This document shows positions 26,902-34,585 of a DNA stretch of 64,000 nt, in pieces. The stretch's first letter is position 1. Every line of letters begins with the position of its first letter. Position numbers and translations under genes: made by a program. Source of the stretch: Pedobacter frigoris (lineage in GTDB: Bacteria > Bacteroidota > Bacteroidia > Sphingobacteriales > Sphingobacteriaceae). Location: assembly GCF_005116445.1 (NCBI RefSeq), contig NZ_SWBQ01000004.1, forward strand, positions 124,001 through 188,000, written 5' to 3'. The notes below the pieces were generated by a model. The model was not told the DNA's origin. It searched no databases and saw nothing but the letters and a program-made list of their open reading frames with translations.

Positions 26902-27674
26902 TATTGAGGATTTAATTCTAATAAAACAGGGCAATGATCAGAATGGATGGCGTCAGGCAAGATCTTAACATGTTTAAGCCTTTGCAGCATTGGTTGGGTG
27001 GCAAGATGATAGTCGATACGCCAGCCGAGGTTCTTTGCTCTGGAATTTGCCCTGAAGCTCCACCAGGTATAGTGGTTGGGATCTTTGTTGAAATGCCTGA
27101 AAGTATCTATAAAGCCGTTTCCTAAAAACAGTTCCATCCATTCCCTTTCTTCAGGAAGGAATCCGGAAGAATTGGCATTGGATTTCGGATTGTGAATGTC
27201 AATTGCAGTATGGCAGATATTATAATCCCCTGAAATGATCAGATTGGGATAACTCAACCGGAGGCCGGCTATATATGTGTCAAAAAAACGCATGAATTCG
27301 TACTTTTTAACTTGTCTCTCATCACCACTAGAGCCGGACGGCATGTAGAGGCTCATTAAAGAGAAAGAGTCAAAATCGGCCCTTAAAATACGTCCTTCTT
27401 TATCTATCCATTCCTCTCCGCAACCATATTCCACATGATTGGGTTTGATTTTGCTTAAAATGGCAACCCCACTATATCCCTTTTTTTCAGCAGGAAACCA
27501 ATAGTGGTGATATCCTAGCTGTTCAATTAATGCAATAATTTCCGGAATCTGGGAAGGGAGCGCTTTTACTTCCTGTAAGCAAATCATATCGGCATCTGTA
27601 GACTGAAGCCAGCCGAAGAAGTTTTTTGTGGAAGCCGAGCGGATACCGTTAACGTTGTAAGAGATGATCTTCAT
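26901..27674 (-). CDS. xth: Exodeoxyribonuclease III (AP endonuclease, ExoA/XthA)
   Basis: 257 residues; base-excision-repair nuclease that cuts at abasic sites and has 3'-5' exonuclease and 3'-phosphatase activity. Motifs: ISYNVNGIRSA, catalytic Glu in CLQEVKA, the LYMPSG block, SGDYNICH, and C-terminal IHSDHCPVLLEL. Gap of 5 bases after the cyclophilin gene and one-base overlap with hutI show a single operon, although the functions are unrelated. Confidence 0.95.
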   Translation of the reverse strand: MKIISYNVNGIRSASTKNFFGWLQSTDADMICLQEVKALPSQIPEIIALIEQLGYHHYWFPAEKKGYSGVAILSKIKPNHVEYGCGEEWIDKEGRILRADFDSFSLMSLYMPSGSSGDERQVKKYEFMRFFDTYIAGLRLSYPNLIISGDYNICHTAIDIHNPKSNANSSGFLPEEREWMELFLGNGFIDTFRHFNKDPNHYTWWSFRANSRAKNLGWRIDYHLATQPMLQRLKHVKILPDAIHSDHCPVLLELNPQ

Positions 27675-27679
27675 ATCTA

Positions 27680-28378
27680 TTATTGTTTAATCTTTTTGTT
27701 GAGTTCTTTTTCCAGCTTTTTTGCTTCTCTTCGTTTCAAAACAGAAACTTGCATGCTGATGTCTGTAACGGGGCGGTCATTTGAATCCCTTTCCAGAACC
27801 GCAATGGTGTCTACCATCTCCAGGCCTTTTACAACTTCCCCGAATACGGTATAATTTCTATCAAGGTGAGGGGTTCCGCCCAGTGTTTTATAAATTTCCC
27901 TTTGCCATTGCGGGATTTTAAATTGGAGGCGGTTTTTTTCAACGGCATCAAGCTGTTCATCTGTAAACTTCTTGCCCTGAACGATGTAGAACTGGCTCCC
28001 GCTGGATGCTTTTTCAGGATTGTTATCCCTTGCCGCACCCAGGGCTCCTTTTTTATGAAAGAGGCTATCCTTGAATTCGGCGGGCACGGTATATCCCACG
28101 GTGCCATTGCCAAGTTCTTCTCTTGGTTTGGTATTTTTAGAATCAGGGTCTCCTCCCTGAATCATGAAGTCCTTAATAATCCGATGAAACAAAGAGCCAT
28201 CAAAAACATGATCTTTCGTCAATTTTATAAAATTATCCCGGTGTTTTGGTGTTTCATTGTAAAGCTTAATGATGCATTCACCTTTAGCTGTTTTGATCCT
28301 AACATATTGATGTTTAGGCTTAGCAGAAAACGCTGAAAAGAAGCAACAGCATAAGATTAGGGTAAAGAACTTGTTCAT
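27680..28378 (-). CDS. Peptidyl-prolyl cis-trans isomerase, cyclophilin type (exported)
   Basis: 232 residues with an N-terminal export signal that carries three consecutive Cys (LILCCCFFSAFS), so it may be a lipoprotein or simply periplasmic. The cyclophilin core is clear: LFHRIIKDFMIQGGDP, ASSGSQFYIV and YTVFGEVVKGLEMVD, with the catalytic Arg in FHRI. Two insertions common in Bacteroidota versions lie between the strands. It assists folding of secreted proteins by proline isomerisation. First gene of the four-gene operon. Confidence 0.93.
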   Translation of the reverse strand: MNKFFTLILCCCFFSAFSAKPKHQYVRIKTAKGECIIKLYNETPKHRDNFIKLTKDHVFDGSLFHRIIKDFMIQGGDPDSKNTKPREELGNGTVGYTVPAEFKDSLFHKKGALGAARDNNPEKASSGSQFYIVQGKKFTDEQLDAVEKNRLQFKIPQWQREIYKTLGGTPHLDRNYTVFGEVVKGLEMVDTIAVLERDSNDRPVTDISMQVSVLKRREAKKLEKELNKKIKQ

Positions 28379-28509
28379 TTTTAGTGATTATTTCGCGCTA
28401 AGTTAAGTTAAATATGTTTTTGTTGGCAAGCGGAAGCCTATCAATTATTTTACTTAGTATCAACACGCAAAAGATATTTTATGGGAATTATTCTTCATAT
28501 TTGCTTATA

Positions 28510-28908
28510 ATGAAACTGCAACAAAAAATAGCCATGTGCTTGTGCGCCTTCTACCTAATTACAGCAATCGGGATAGGCTTGAACATGCATTTTTGCAGTG
28601 GCAAACTTTCTTCTGTCCGATTGGCAAAGCCTGCAAAATGCGGAGCTTGTAAAGGGGAAGAAAAAGCCAGTAAGGCTCATGACTGCTGTAAAGACTCATC
28701 CATCGATGTAAAAGTAAAAGACAGTCATGAAGCTGGATTTAAAGTAAAGCTTCCGCAGGACTTTAGTTTAGAGTTGTTTTTAGGGCATTTAATCAGAAAG
28801 TCTTTTTCAGCGGTTGTTTCTCATATCTATCATAAAGTAGAGAATAAAGCTCCGCCGCTCTCCGCAGTACTTTCACTGCACATTTACAATTGCATTTTTA
28901 GGAATTAG
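28510..28908 (+). CDS. HYC_CC_PP family small protein
   Basis: 132 residues from ATG 28510 (MKLQQKIAMCLCAFYLI); the longer frame to 28414 lacks a sensible N-terminus. A hydrophobic signal/membrane segment spans about residues 5-22. The three signatures that name the family are present: MHFCSGKLSS (HYC-like), a Cys cluster with CGACKG and HDCCKD, and KAPPLSA near the end. Function is unknown; the His/Cys pattern and the following HMA-domain and outer-membrane genes suggest metal handling, which is inference only. Confidence 0.8.
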   Translation: MKLQQKIAMCLCAFYLITAIGIGLNMHFCSGKLSSVRLAKPAKCGACKGEEKASKAHDCCKDSSIDVKVKDSHEAGFKVKLPQDFSLELFLGHLIRKSFSAVVSHIYHKVENKAPPLSAVLSLHIYNCIFRN

Positions 28909-28931
28909 ACCGGAATAAATTTAACTGCCGT

Positions 28932-28951
28932 TATAGATAGGACTATCTATA
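28932..28951. promoter_or_regulatory. Perfect inverted repeat upstream of the HMA-domain gene
   Basis: TATAGATAG-GA-CTATCTATA: 9-bp exact arms, 2-base spacer, 46 bases before the HMA gene start and 23 bases after the HYC_CC_PP stop. A regulator operator is a better explanation than a terminator, since no T tract follows. Confidence 0.55.
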
Positions 28952-28997
28952 GTCGCGATTTATTTCAAAAATTTATTCACAATTAAAAGCAATTCAA

Positions 28998-29534
28998 ATG
29001 AAAACGATCAAATATTTAAGTATATTTTTTATTCTATTTACCTCAGTTAAGACTTCGGCACAGCAAATTTCCACGGCAGAATTACAAGTTACAGGGCTTA
29101 CCTGTTCTATGTGTTCGCAGGCAACGGAAAAAGCGCTTAGGACTCTTGATTTTGTAGAAGGTGTTAAGCCCGATCTGAACAAGAACATATTTGTGCTGGA
29201 CTTCAAGGAAAACAAAGGAGTTAACATAGACCAGATCAAAAAGAAGGTGCAGGATGCCGGGTTCTCTGTTGGAAATTTAACAGCAGTTTTTAATTTCAAT
29301 AATGCAAAAATAGACGATAATGGGCAAGCTGTGATAGGTACAAATGTATACAAGTTCCTCAACGCAAAGAACAAGACACTGAATGGCCCGGTAAAGGCAA
29401 GCGTGGTAGATAAAGACTTTATCTCGGGATCGTCATTTAAGAAAAAGGCAGCTCAGTATAAAACGGATACTTATGCTGCTGGTGCGGGAACTATAAATGG
29501 TAAGAAAACAAGAATTTATCATTTAACGATCTAA
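28998..29534 (+). CDS. Exported heavy-metal-associated (HMA) domain protein
   Basis: 178 residues with a signal peptide (about 1-21, KTSAQQ). Residues about 27-95 are an HMA/ferredoxin-like metal-binding domain with the CxxC motif in GLTCSMCSQATEKAL; that motif binds Cu(I) or similar soft metals in copper chaperones. The remaining 80 residues are a basic domain unknown to me that ends in KKTRIYHLTI. Exported HMA proteins probably capture metal in the periplasm. Nine bases separate it from the next gene, so they are cotranscribed. Confidence 0.85.
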   Translation: MKTIKYLSIFFILFTSVKTSAQQISTAELQVTGLTCSMCSQATEKALRTLDFVEGVKPDLNKNIFVLDFKENKGVNIDQIKKKVQDAGFSVGNLTAVFNFNNAKIDDNGQAVIGTNVYKFLNAKNKTLNGPVKASVVDKDFISGSSFKKKAAQYKTDTYAAGAGTINGKKTRIYHLTI

Positions 29535-29543
29535 GCAGCTTTT

Positions 29544-30350
29544 ATGAGATTCTTTAATTTAATGGCGGTGCTCATATTCTTTATGAGTACCGCCAAATCT
29601 CAGGAACTGTATGTTTTTACAGAACCTGCGAGTAATATGCCGTCAAAATCAATTGGGGTCAGGATCACAAGTGAAGGCATCTTCAAGCCTGAATTTGCCA
29701 ATAGGCTTATTCCTGAAGCTATGATCGGCTTCAACAAAAACCTGATGATCCATGCACAGGGTTTTATGTCTGATATGGATGGTAAATACAGGGTTGAAGG
29801 CGGTAGTTTATATGCGAAGTATCGGTTCTTATCGATGGATGAAGCGCAGAGCCATTTTAGAGCTGCTGCGTTTGCCCGTGTAAGTACAAGTAAAAGGCCG
29901 ACATATACTGAGGATATTAACCTGGAGGGGGACAATAGTGGATTTCAGACAGGAGTAATATTTACGCAACTACTACATAAGCTGGCCCTTTCAGGAACTT
30001 TAAGCTATAATAAATCATTTGAGTCTACGGAAAAGCAGTTGGCAGGGATGCCTCAGCCGGATGAAATGTTAGGATACAGCTTATCTTCTGGATACCTGTT
30101 GTTGCCGTTTGTATACAAGGACTATAACCAACCTAATTTTAACCTGTACTTCGAGGTATTGGGGAAAACAAATCCGGATAACGGAAGATCTTACGTGGAT
30201 CTGGCTCCTGCTGTTCAGGTGATTCTCAACAGCAGAACCAGAATAGATCTTGGGTATCGCTTTGAGCTTGCAGGCAACTTGCCTGGAAGATATAATAAAG
30301 GCATGTATCTGGCGCGTATAGAATTCAATTTTTTTAGTGTATTGAAGTAA
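29544..30350 (+). CDS. Predicted outer-membrane protein, metal-cluster associated
   Basis: 268 residues with a signal peptide (MAVLIFFMSTAKSQ). The rest shows alternating hydrophobic/polar strands and a C-terminal strand ending in Phe-rich YLARIEFNFFSVLK, typical of a 10-14-stranded beta-barrel. No named family is recognised. Its tight coupling to the HMA protein suggests an outer-membrane partner in metal export or uptake; this is inference. An alternative is a general porin-like protein. Confidence 0.65.
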   Translation: MRFFNLMAVLIFFMSTAKSQELYVFTEPASNMPSKSIGVRITSEGIFKPEFANRLIPEAMIGFNKNLMIHAQGFMSDMDGKYRVEGGSLYAKYRFLSMDEAQSHFRAAAFARVSTSKRPTYTEDINLEGDNSGFQTGVIFTQLLHKLALSGTLSYNKSFESTEKQLAGMPQPDEMLGYSLSSGYLLLPFVYKDYNQPNFNLYFEVLGKTNPDNGRSYVDLAPAVQVILNSRTRIDLGYRFELAGNLPGRYNKGMYLARIEFNFFSVLK

Positions 30351-30426
30351 AATCATTTCTTATCATAGGTCAACAATTCGCAGTTTGATTGGTTATAACT
30401 TTATACAATCATTAATTCAAAAAAAT

Positions 30427-30999
30427 ATGAAGAAATTATTCTTATTCCTGATTGCCGTGTCAATCAGCGCTGCGACATTCGCACAAACCAAATGGAATGT
30501 AGATCCTATGCACTCTTTTGTGAATTTTTCTGTAAAGCATATGGGAATCTCATTTGTTGACGGGTCTTTTAAGAAATTTGAGGGGACAGTTACCGCCGCT
30601 AAAGAAGATCTTACAGATGCAAAAATAAGCTTTAACGTTGATGTAAACAGTATTAGCACCAGCGTAGAAATGCGGGATAATCACCTTAAAACTGACGATT
30701 TCTTCAATGCGGAGAAGTTTCCTAAGATGACCTTTGAAAGTACATCATTTAAAAAGATCAAAGGCAATACCTATGTTCTGAATGGTAAGCTGACCATCCG
30801 TGATGTAACGAAAGATGTCGTATTCGCTGTAGTTTATGGAGGAACAGCTAAAGATCAGCAGGGAAATACAAAAGCAGGATTTGCAGCGACCACAAGTATC
30901 AATAGATTTGATTATAACATTAAGTATGATCCAACTGCTGCCGGCATTGCTAAGGACATCAAAATTACTTTAAACCTGGAGTTTACTCAGGCTAAGTAA
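30427..30999 (+). CDS. YceI family protein (exported lipocalin-like)
   Basis: 190 residues from ATG 30427, which begins a good signal peptide (MKKLFLFLIAVSISAATFAQ). The YceI domain is complete: WNVDPMHSFVNFSVKHMGIS, a beta-barrel that in homologues binds isoprenoids such as polyprenyl chains, and the end block ATTSINRFDYNI. The function in this species is not known; family members are often acid- or stress-inducible. It follows the metal-cluster genes after a 76-base gap. Confidence 0.92.
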   Translation: MKKLFLFLIAVSISAATFAQTKWNVDPMHSFVNFSVKHMGISFVDGSFKKFEGTVTAAKEDLTDAKISFNVDVNSISTSVEMRDNHLKTDDFFNAEKFPKMTFESTSFKKIKGNTYVLNGKLTIRDVTKDVVFAVVYGGTAKDQQGNTKAGFAATTSINRFDYNIKYDPTAAGIAKDIKITLNLEFTQAK

Positions 31000-31028
31000 A
31001 ATAAACAATTGTCTTCAATTCCATTATC

Positions 31029-31856
31029 ATGACTGCCTTATCCCAGTTCAAAAGATTCACAAGTAACTTACCTTTTCAGGAAACCCTGATGCCGGTTTTA
31101 TTTATTGGCCATGGTTCTCCTATGAATGGAATTGAAGACAATGAATTCAGTTTAAAATGGGCTGCAGTGGCCAAGGATATTCCTCAGCCCGCTGCCGTAC
31201 TTGTCGTTTCTGCGCATTGGTTTACAAAAGGGACCCATGTTACTGCTATGGATTTTCCGCAAACCATTCATGATTTTGGAGGGTTCCCCCAGCAGCTTTT
31301 TGATGTAGTTTATCCAGCTCATGGAAATGTGGAGCTGGCAGTGGAAACAGCTAGGTTAATACAAAGTACGACCGTGGGACTGGATCATGACTGGGGCTTA
31401 GATCACGGGGCATGGAGCGTTGTGAAACACATGTACCCCGATGCAAGTATCCCGGTTTTACAGTTGAGCATCGATTATACCAAAGACGCAACCTATCATT
31501 ACGAGTTGGCAAAAGAAATTTATCAACTGCGTAAAAAAGGAGTTCTGATTCTTGGAAGCGGGAATATGGTACATAACTTGAGGATGATCAGCTGGCCCAT
31601 GATCCATGGAGGGGGGTACGACTGGGCGATTCAAATCAGCGATAAGTTTAAAACTCTGATTATGAATAATGATCATAAGCCATTGATGAATTATCAGGGA
31701 CTCGGAAAGGAAGCGATGCTGGCGATCCCCACGCCTGAACATTATCTGCCGCTGATGTATACTCTGGGGTTAAAAAATGAAAAGGAAGAAGTTTCCCTGT
31801 TCAATGATAAGGCTGTCGGAGGATCACTGACAATGACATCAGTAAAGATTGGCTAG
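31029..31856 (+). CDS. ygiD: 4,5-DOPA-dioxygenase-extradiol-like protein (LigB family, YgiD)
   Basis: 275 residues. The class III extradiol dioxygenase fold is shown by the metal-ligand histidines in LFIGHGSPMNG, VVSAHWFTKG, LDHDWGLDHGAWSV and NMVHNLR, and the family sequence MYPDASIPVLQLSID. E. coli YgiD has 4,5-extradiol activity on L-DOPA in vitro; the natural substrate is uncertain. An extra ~20 residues precede the canonical start (MPVLFIGHGSP); the second ATG at 31089 is a possible start. Ends directly against the ALDH stop. Confidence 0.88.
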   Translation: MTALSQFKRFTSNLPFQETLMPVLFIGHGSPMNGIEDNEFSLKWAAVAKDIPQPAAVLVVSAHWFTKGTHVTAMDFPQTIHDFGGFPQQLFDVVYPAHGNVELAVETARLIQSTTVGLDHDWGLDHGAWSVVKHMYPDASIPVLQLSIDYTKDATYHYELAKEIYQLRKKGVLILGSGNMVHNLRMISWPMIHGGGYDWAIQISDKFKTLIMNNDHKPLMNYQGLGKEAMLAIPTPEHYLPLMYTLGLKNEKEEVSLFNDKAVGGSLTMTSVKIG

Positions 31857-33257
31857 TTACATCAACCGCTTCAGCCATCTCAATACCCAACTTTTCTTTT
31901 CATATGGAGGATAAATCAGGTTTGTAACATCAAATCCGGACTGAAATACAACCGCCCTTTCATGAGAGAAAGTCTTAAAGCCAAACTGCCCATGGCAACT
32001 TCCAACGCCACTCCCGTTAACCCCCCCGAAAGGGAGTTTTGGATTAGATATGTGGATGAGCACATCATTTACACAGGTTCCCCCTGCGCTGGTTTGTTTG
32101 ATGATGTGACGGATATTCTGACTATTTTCACTAAAAATATAGAGCGCCAGAGGCTTGCTTTTTTCATTGATCATTGCAATGGCATCGTCCAGCTTTTTGA
32201 AAGGGATTACGGGCAGAATCGGCCCAAATATCTCTTCTCTCATAATTTCTGCATCAGGAGAAAGATTTGTAATCACTGTGGGATAAATGGTTCTTTCTGA
32301 CGGGTCTGTGACGCCGCCATAAATGATTTCAGCTCCTTTGGCAGATGCATCGTTAATCAAGCCCGAAAGACGATTAAAATGGCGGTCATTTATGATTTTA
32401 GCATATATGGTAGTATCAGGTTTCTGATTGCCGTTAAAAAACATTCTTTCAACAGCTTCTTTATATTGTTGTATAAAGGATTGCTGTAAGTCCTCGGGTA
32501 TGAGTATATAGTCGGGAGCGATGCAGGTTTGTCCTGCATTCATTAGTTTGCCCCAGGCTATCTTTTCTACTGCTTTTTTTAAGTTGGCCGAGGAATCCAG
32601 GACTACCGGAGATTTTCCACCCAGTTCAAGCGTTACCGAAGTTAGATTTTTTGCTGCGGCTTCCATCACTACTTTTCCAATGGCAGTGCTGCCGGTAAAA
32701 AATATATGATCAAATGGAAGGGTAAGTAACGCGGCAGAAACGGATGCATCGCCTTCAAAACAGCTAATTTCACTATCTTCAAAACACTCTTCTATAATTT
32801 TTAACAGAATGGCACTGGTTTCCGGACTTAGTTCAGATGGCTTAAGTATGGCGCAATTTCCTGCAGCAATGGCAGATATAAGCGGGCTCATCATTAGCTG
32901 AAATGGGTAATTCCAAGGTGAAATGATGAGACAGACCCCTTTAGGCTCATAATATATCCTGTTTTTTGCAAAAAGATTGGTGATGGTTTTTCCTACAAAC
33001 TTGGGCTTCATCCATCCGTTCAGGTTTTTTATTGCGAAATCGATTTCACCGTAAATAAAAATAAGCTCTGTTACTGCTGCTTCAAAGGTGCATTTTCTCA
33101 AATCACTTTGTAATGCTTCATAAATAGCATCTTCATGTTTTTCAATGCTATCCTTCAATTTTTTTAATTTATTGATTCTTTGTGTTGCATTGCTCGCTCT
33201 AAGCGTATATTTATACGCTTGCTGGGCCTTAAAAACAGAATTGATCGTATGCATCAT
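31857..33257 (-). CDS. Aldehyde dehydrogenase (class 3-like)
   Basis: 466 residues; NAD(P)-dependent oxidation of aldehydes to acids. Motifs: ISPWNYPFQLMMSP (cofactor side), FTGSTAIGKVV, catalytic base region LELGGKSPVV and nucleophile Cys in NAGQTCIAPDY, then EIFGPILPVI. The C-terminus is extended and basic/hydrophobic (KKSWVLRWLKRLM), as in membrane-associated fatty aldehyde dehydrogenases (ALDH3), which suggests a medium/long-chain aldehyde substrate. Single gene. Confidence 0.93.
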   Translation of the reverse strand: MMHTINSVFKAQQAYKYTLRASNATQRINKLKKLKDSIEKHEDAIYEALQSDLRKCTFEAAVTELIFIYGEIDFAIKNLNGWMKPKFVGKTITNLFAKNRIYYEPKGVCLIISPWNYPFQLMMSPLISAIAAGNCAILKPSELSPETSAILLKIIEECFEDSEISCFEGDASVSAALLTLPFDHIFFTGSTAIGKVVMEAAAKNLTSVTLELGGKSPVVLDSSANLKKAVEKIAWGKLMNAGQTCIAPDYILIPEDLQQSFIQQYKEAVERMFFNGNQKPDTTIYAKIINDRHFNRLSGLINDASAKGAEIIYGGVTDPSERTIYPTVITNLSPDAEIMREEIFGPILPVIPFKKLDDAIAMINEKSKPLALYIFSENSQNIRHIIKQTSAGGTCVNDVLIHISNPKLPFGGVNGSGVGSCHGQFGFKTFSHERAVVFQSGFDVTNLIYPPYEKKSWVLRWLKRLM

Positions 33258-33375
33258 AATTTTGAAGCCTTTGGCGGTTTTTGTTAAAATAGGTTAAATT
33301 AATAATCCTTTAGTGCTTTTACATCCAAAATAGATTCATTTAAAGGATATTGCATAAGTTAAATAAAAATACAAA

Positions 33376-34560
33376 ATGAAAAGCGGATTTTTTATTGTTT
33401 TGGCACTAACGGTGTTTAGCTATGTTTCGCAAGCACAGACAACCAAAACAGGGGTTGTCGTAATTGGAAATGGAAACAGTGCTGTTGGGGCAGGAATCCA
33501 ATCGGCAGTGTCGGGTGTAAAAACAACATTGATATTGAGCACACAGGATTTTCAGCTTTCAGCATTAGGCAATAGTCAGGCTTCAGGAATTGAAGGGGAA
33601 ATATTGAAAAGGATTAAGGGTAACGCGGGACAGGTGCTGGTCGACTATTCTACAGTAGGCACTGTAGTTCGTTCATGGACAGATACTTTAAAGAACCTGA
33701 CTGTCATCAGAGGAGCAGGCCTGCTCAAAATAAAAAGATCGGGTAGTGGCTGGAATATCGAACTGACAGGCGGTAAAATCATCAAAGCCGGTGTTTTGGT
33801 GAATGCGGATAGAACCGGAACAGTAAGTAATGCGCTGCAGCTTCCGAAAGTACCGCTTCAATGGAAACCATTTAATTATGATGATTACTTGTACAGGGCC
33901 AGTGTTGCGTCGGGTTATATTCTGAGCGGTGGATCTGCAAGTTTTCTTTTGATGGACAAATTGATGCTGCCCGGGCAGGAGAACCTGATAGTCTTGAATC
34001 CTGATCAGGAGAGTTTTGTCGCAGGCCAGGCTGCCGGCGCAACAGCAGCGTATGCTGTGTTTTTTAAGACAAAAATATCTCTGGCGAACCTAAAGCTTAT
34101 TCAGGGAGAACTACTCAATTATAAACTATCATTAGCGCCATTTGCAGATGTAAATAATGCAGACAGTAACTGGAAAGACATACAGGTGATTGGTCTTTCC
34201 GGTTTCCTGAAAGCAGAAATATCAAATGGGACAGCCTATTTCAGACCAGACCAGGAAGTTCTTTCTGTTGAGATCAAAGAGCCGGTAAAATCCTATTATT
34301 ACAAAGCTCAGATTTGGTTTGATGACCATAAAGAGGAAAAAATGACGATTAACAATACTTTGAAAATGATCTCATACGTTGCCGGTCTGTCATTAGAAAA
34401 TACCATTAAGGAGGTAAAAAAGAATTGGAAGAAAGGTTATAACTTTAGCACTGAATATGATAGTGACCGTGTCATTACCCGCCGGGAGTTTGCGGTTCTG
34501 AGCCGGTATTTGAAACCCTTTAATGTGAATTTAGATAAGACGGGCAAAGTTGTCCGGTAA
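33376..34560 (+). CDS. Secreted FAD-dependent oxidoreductase-like protein with SLH-like C-terminus
   Basis: 394 residues with a signal peptide (ending SQAQ). Residues about 25-55 look like a dinucleotide-binding fold but with a substituted fingerprint (GNGNSAVGAG in place of GGGxxGxxA), and GQAAGATAAYAVF near 217 resembles the second FAD-binding block. This resembles the FAD-dependent oxidoreductase/xanthan-lyase group, which usually is much longer. From about residue 254 it resembles an S-layer-homology repeat (PFADVNNADSNW, FRPDQEV), and a second half-motif VITRREFAVLS lies near the end. No frameshift is evident, so it may be a shortened relative rather than a pseudogene. It precedes the S9 peptidase by 25 bases. 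Confidence 0.6.
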   Translation: MKSGFFIVLALTVFSYVSQAQTTKTGVVVIGNGNSAVGAGIQSAVSGVKTTLILSTQDFQLSALGNSQASGIEGEILKRIKGNAGQVLVDYSTVGTVVRSWTDTLKNLTVIRGAGLLKIKRSGSGWNIELTGGKIIKAGVLVNADRTGTVSNALQLPKVPLQWKPFNYDDYLYRASVASGYILSGGSASFLLMDKLMLPGQENLIVLNPDQESFVAGQAAGATAAYAVFFKTKISLANLKLIQGELLNYKLSLAPFADVNNADSNWKDIQVIGLSGFLKAEISNGTAYFRPDQEVLSVEIKEPVKSYYYKAQIWFDDHKEEKMTINNTLKMISYVAGLSLENTIKEVKKNWKKGYNFSTEYDSDRVITRREFAVLSRYLKPFNVNLDKTGKVVR

Positions 34561-34585
34561 AAATAACTTGAAACAAATTATACGG

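Noticed and set aside
28414..28509. Longer N-terminus for the HYC_CC_PP protein
   Set aside because: Hydrophobic but unrelated to the family; the internal ATG gives a normal start.
33376..34560. Calling the FAD/SLH-like gene a pseudogene
   Set aside because: There is no frameshift or internal stop, and a signal peptide and tight coupling to the next gene are kept.
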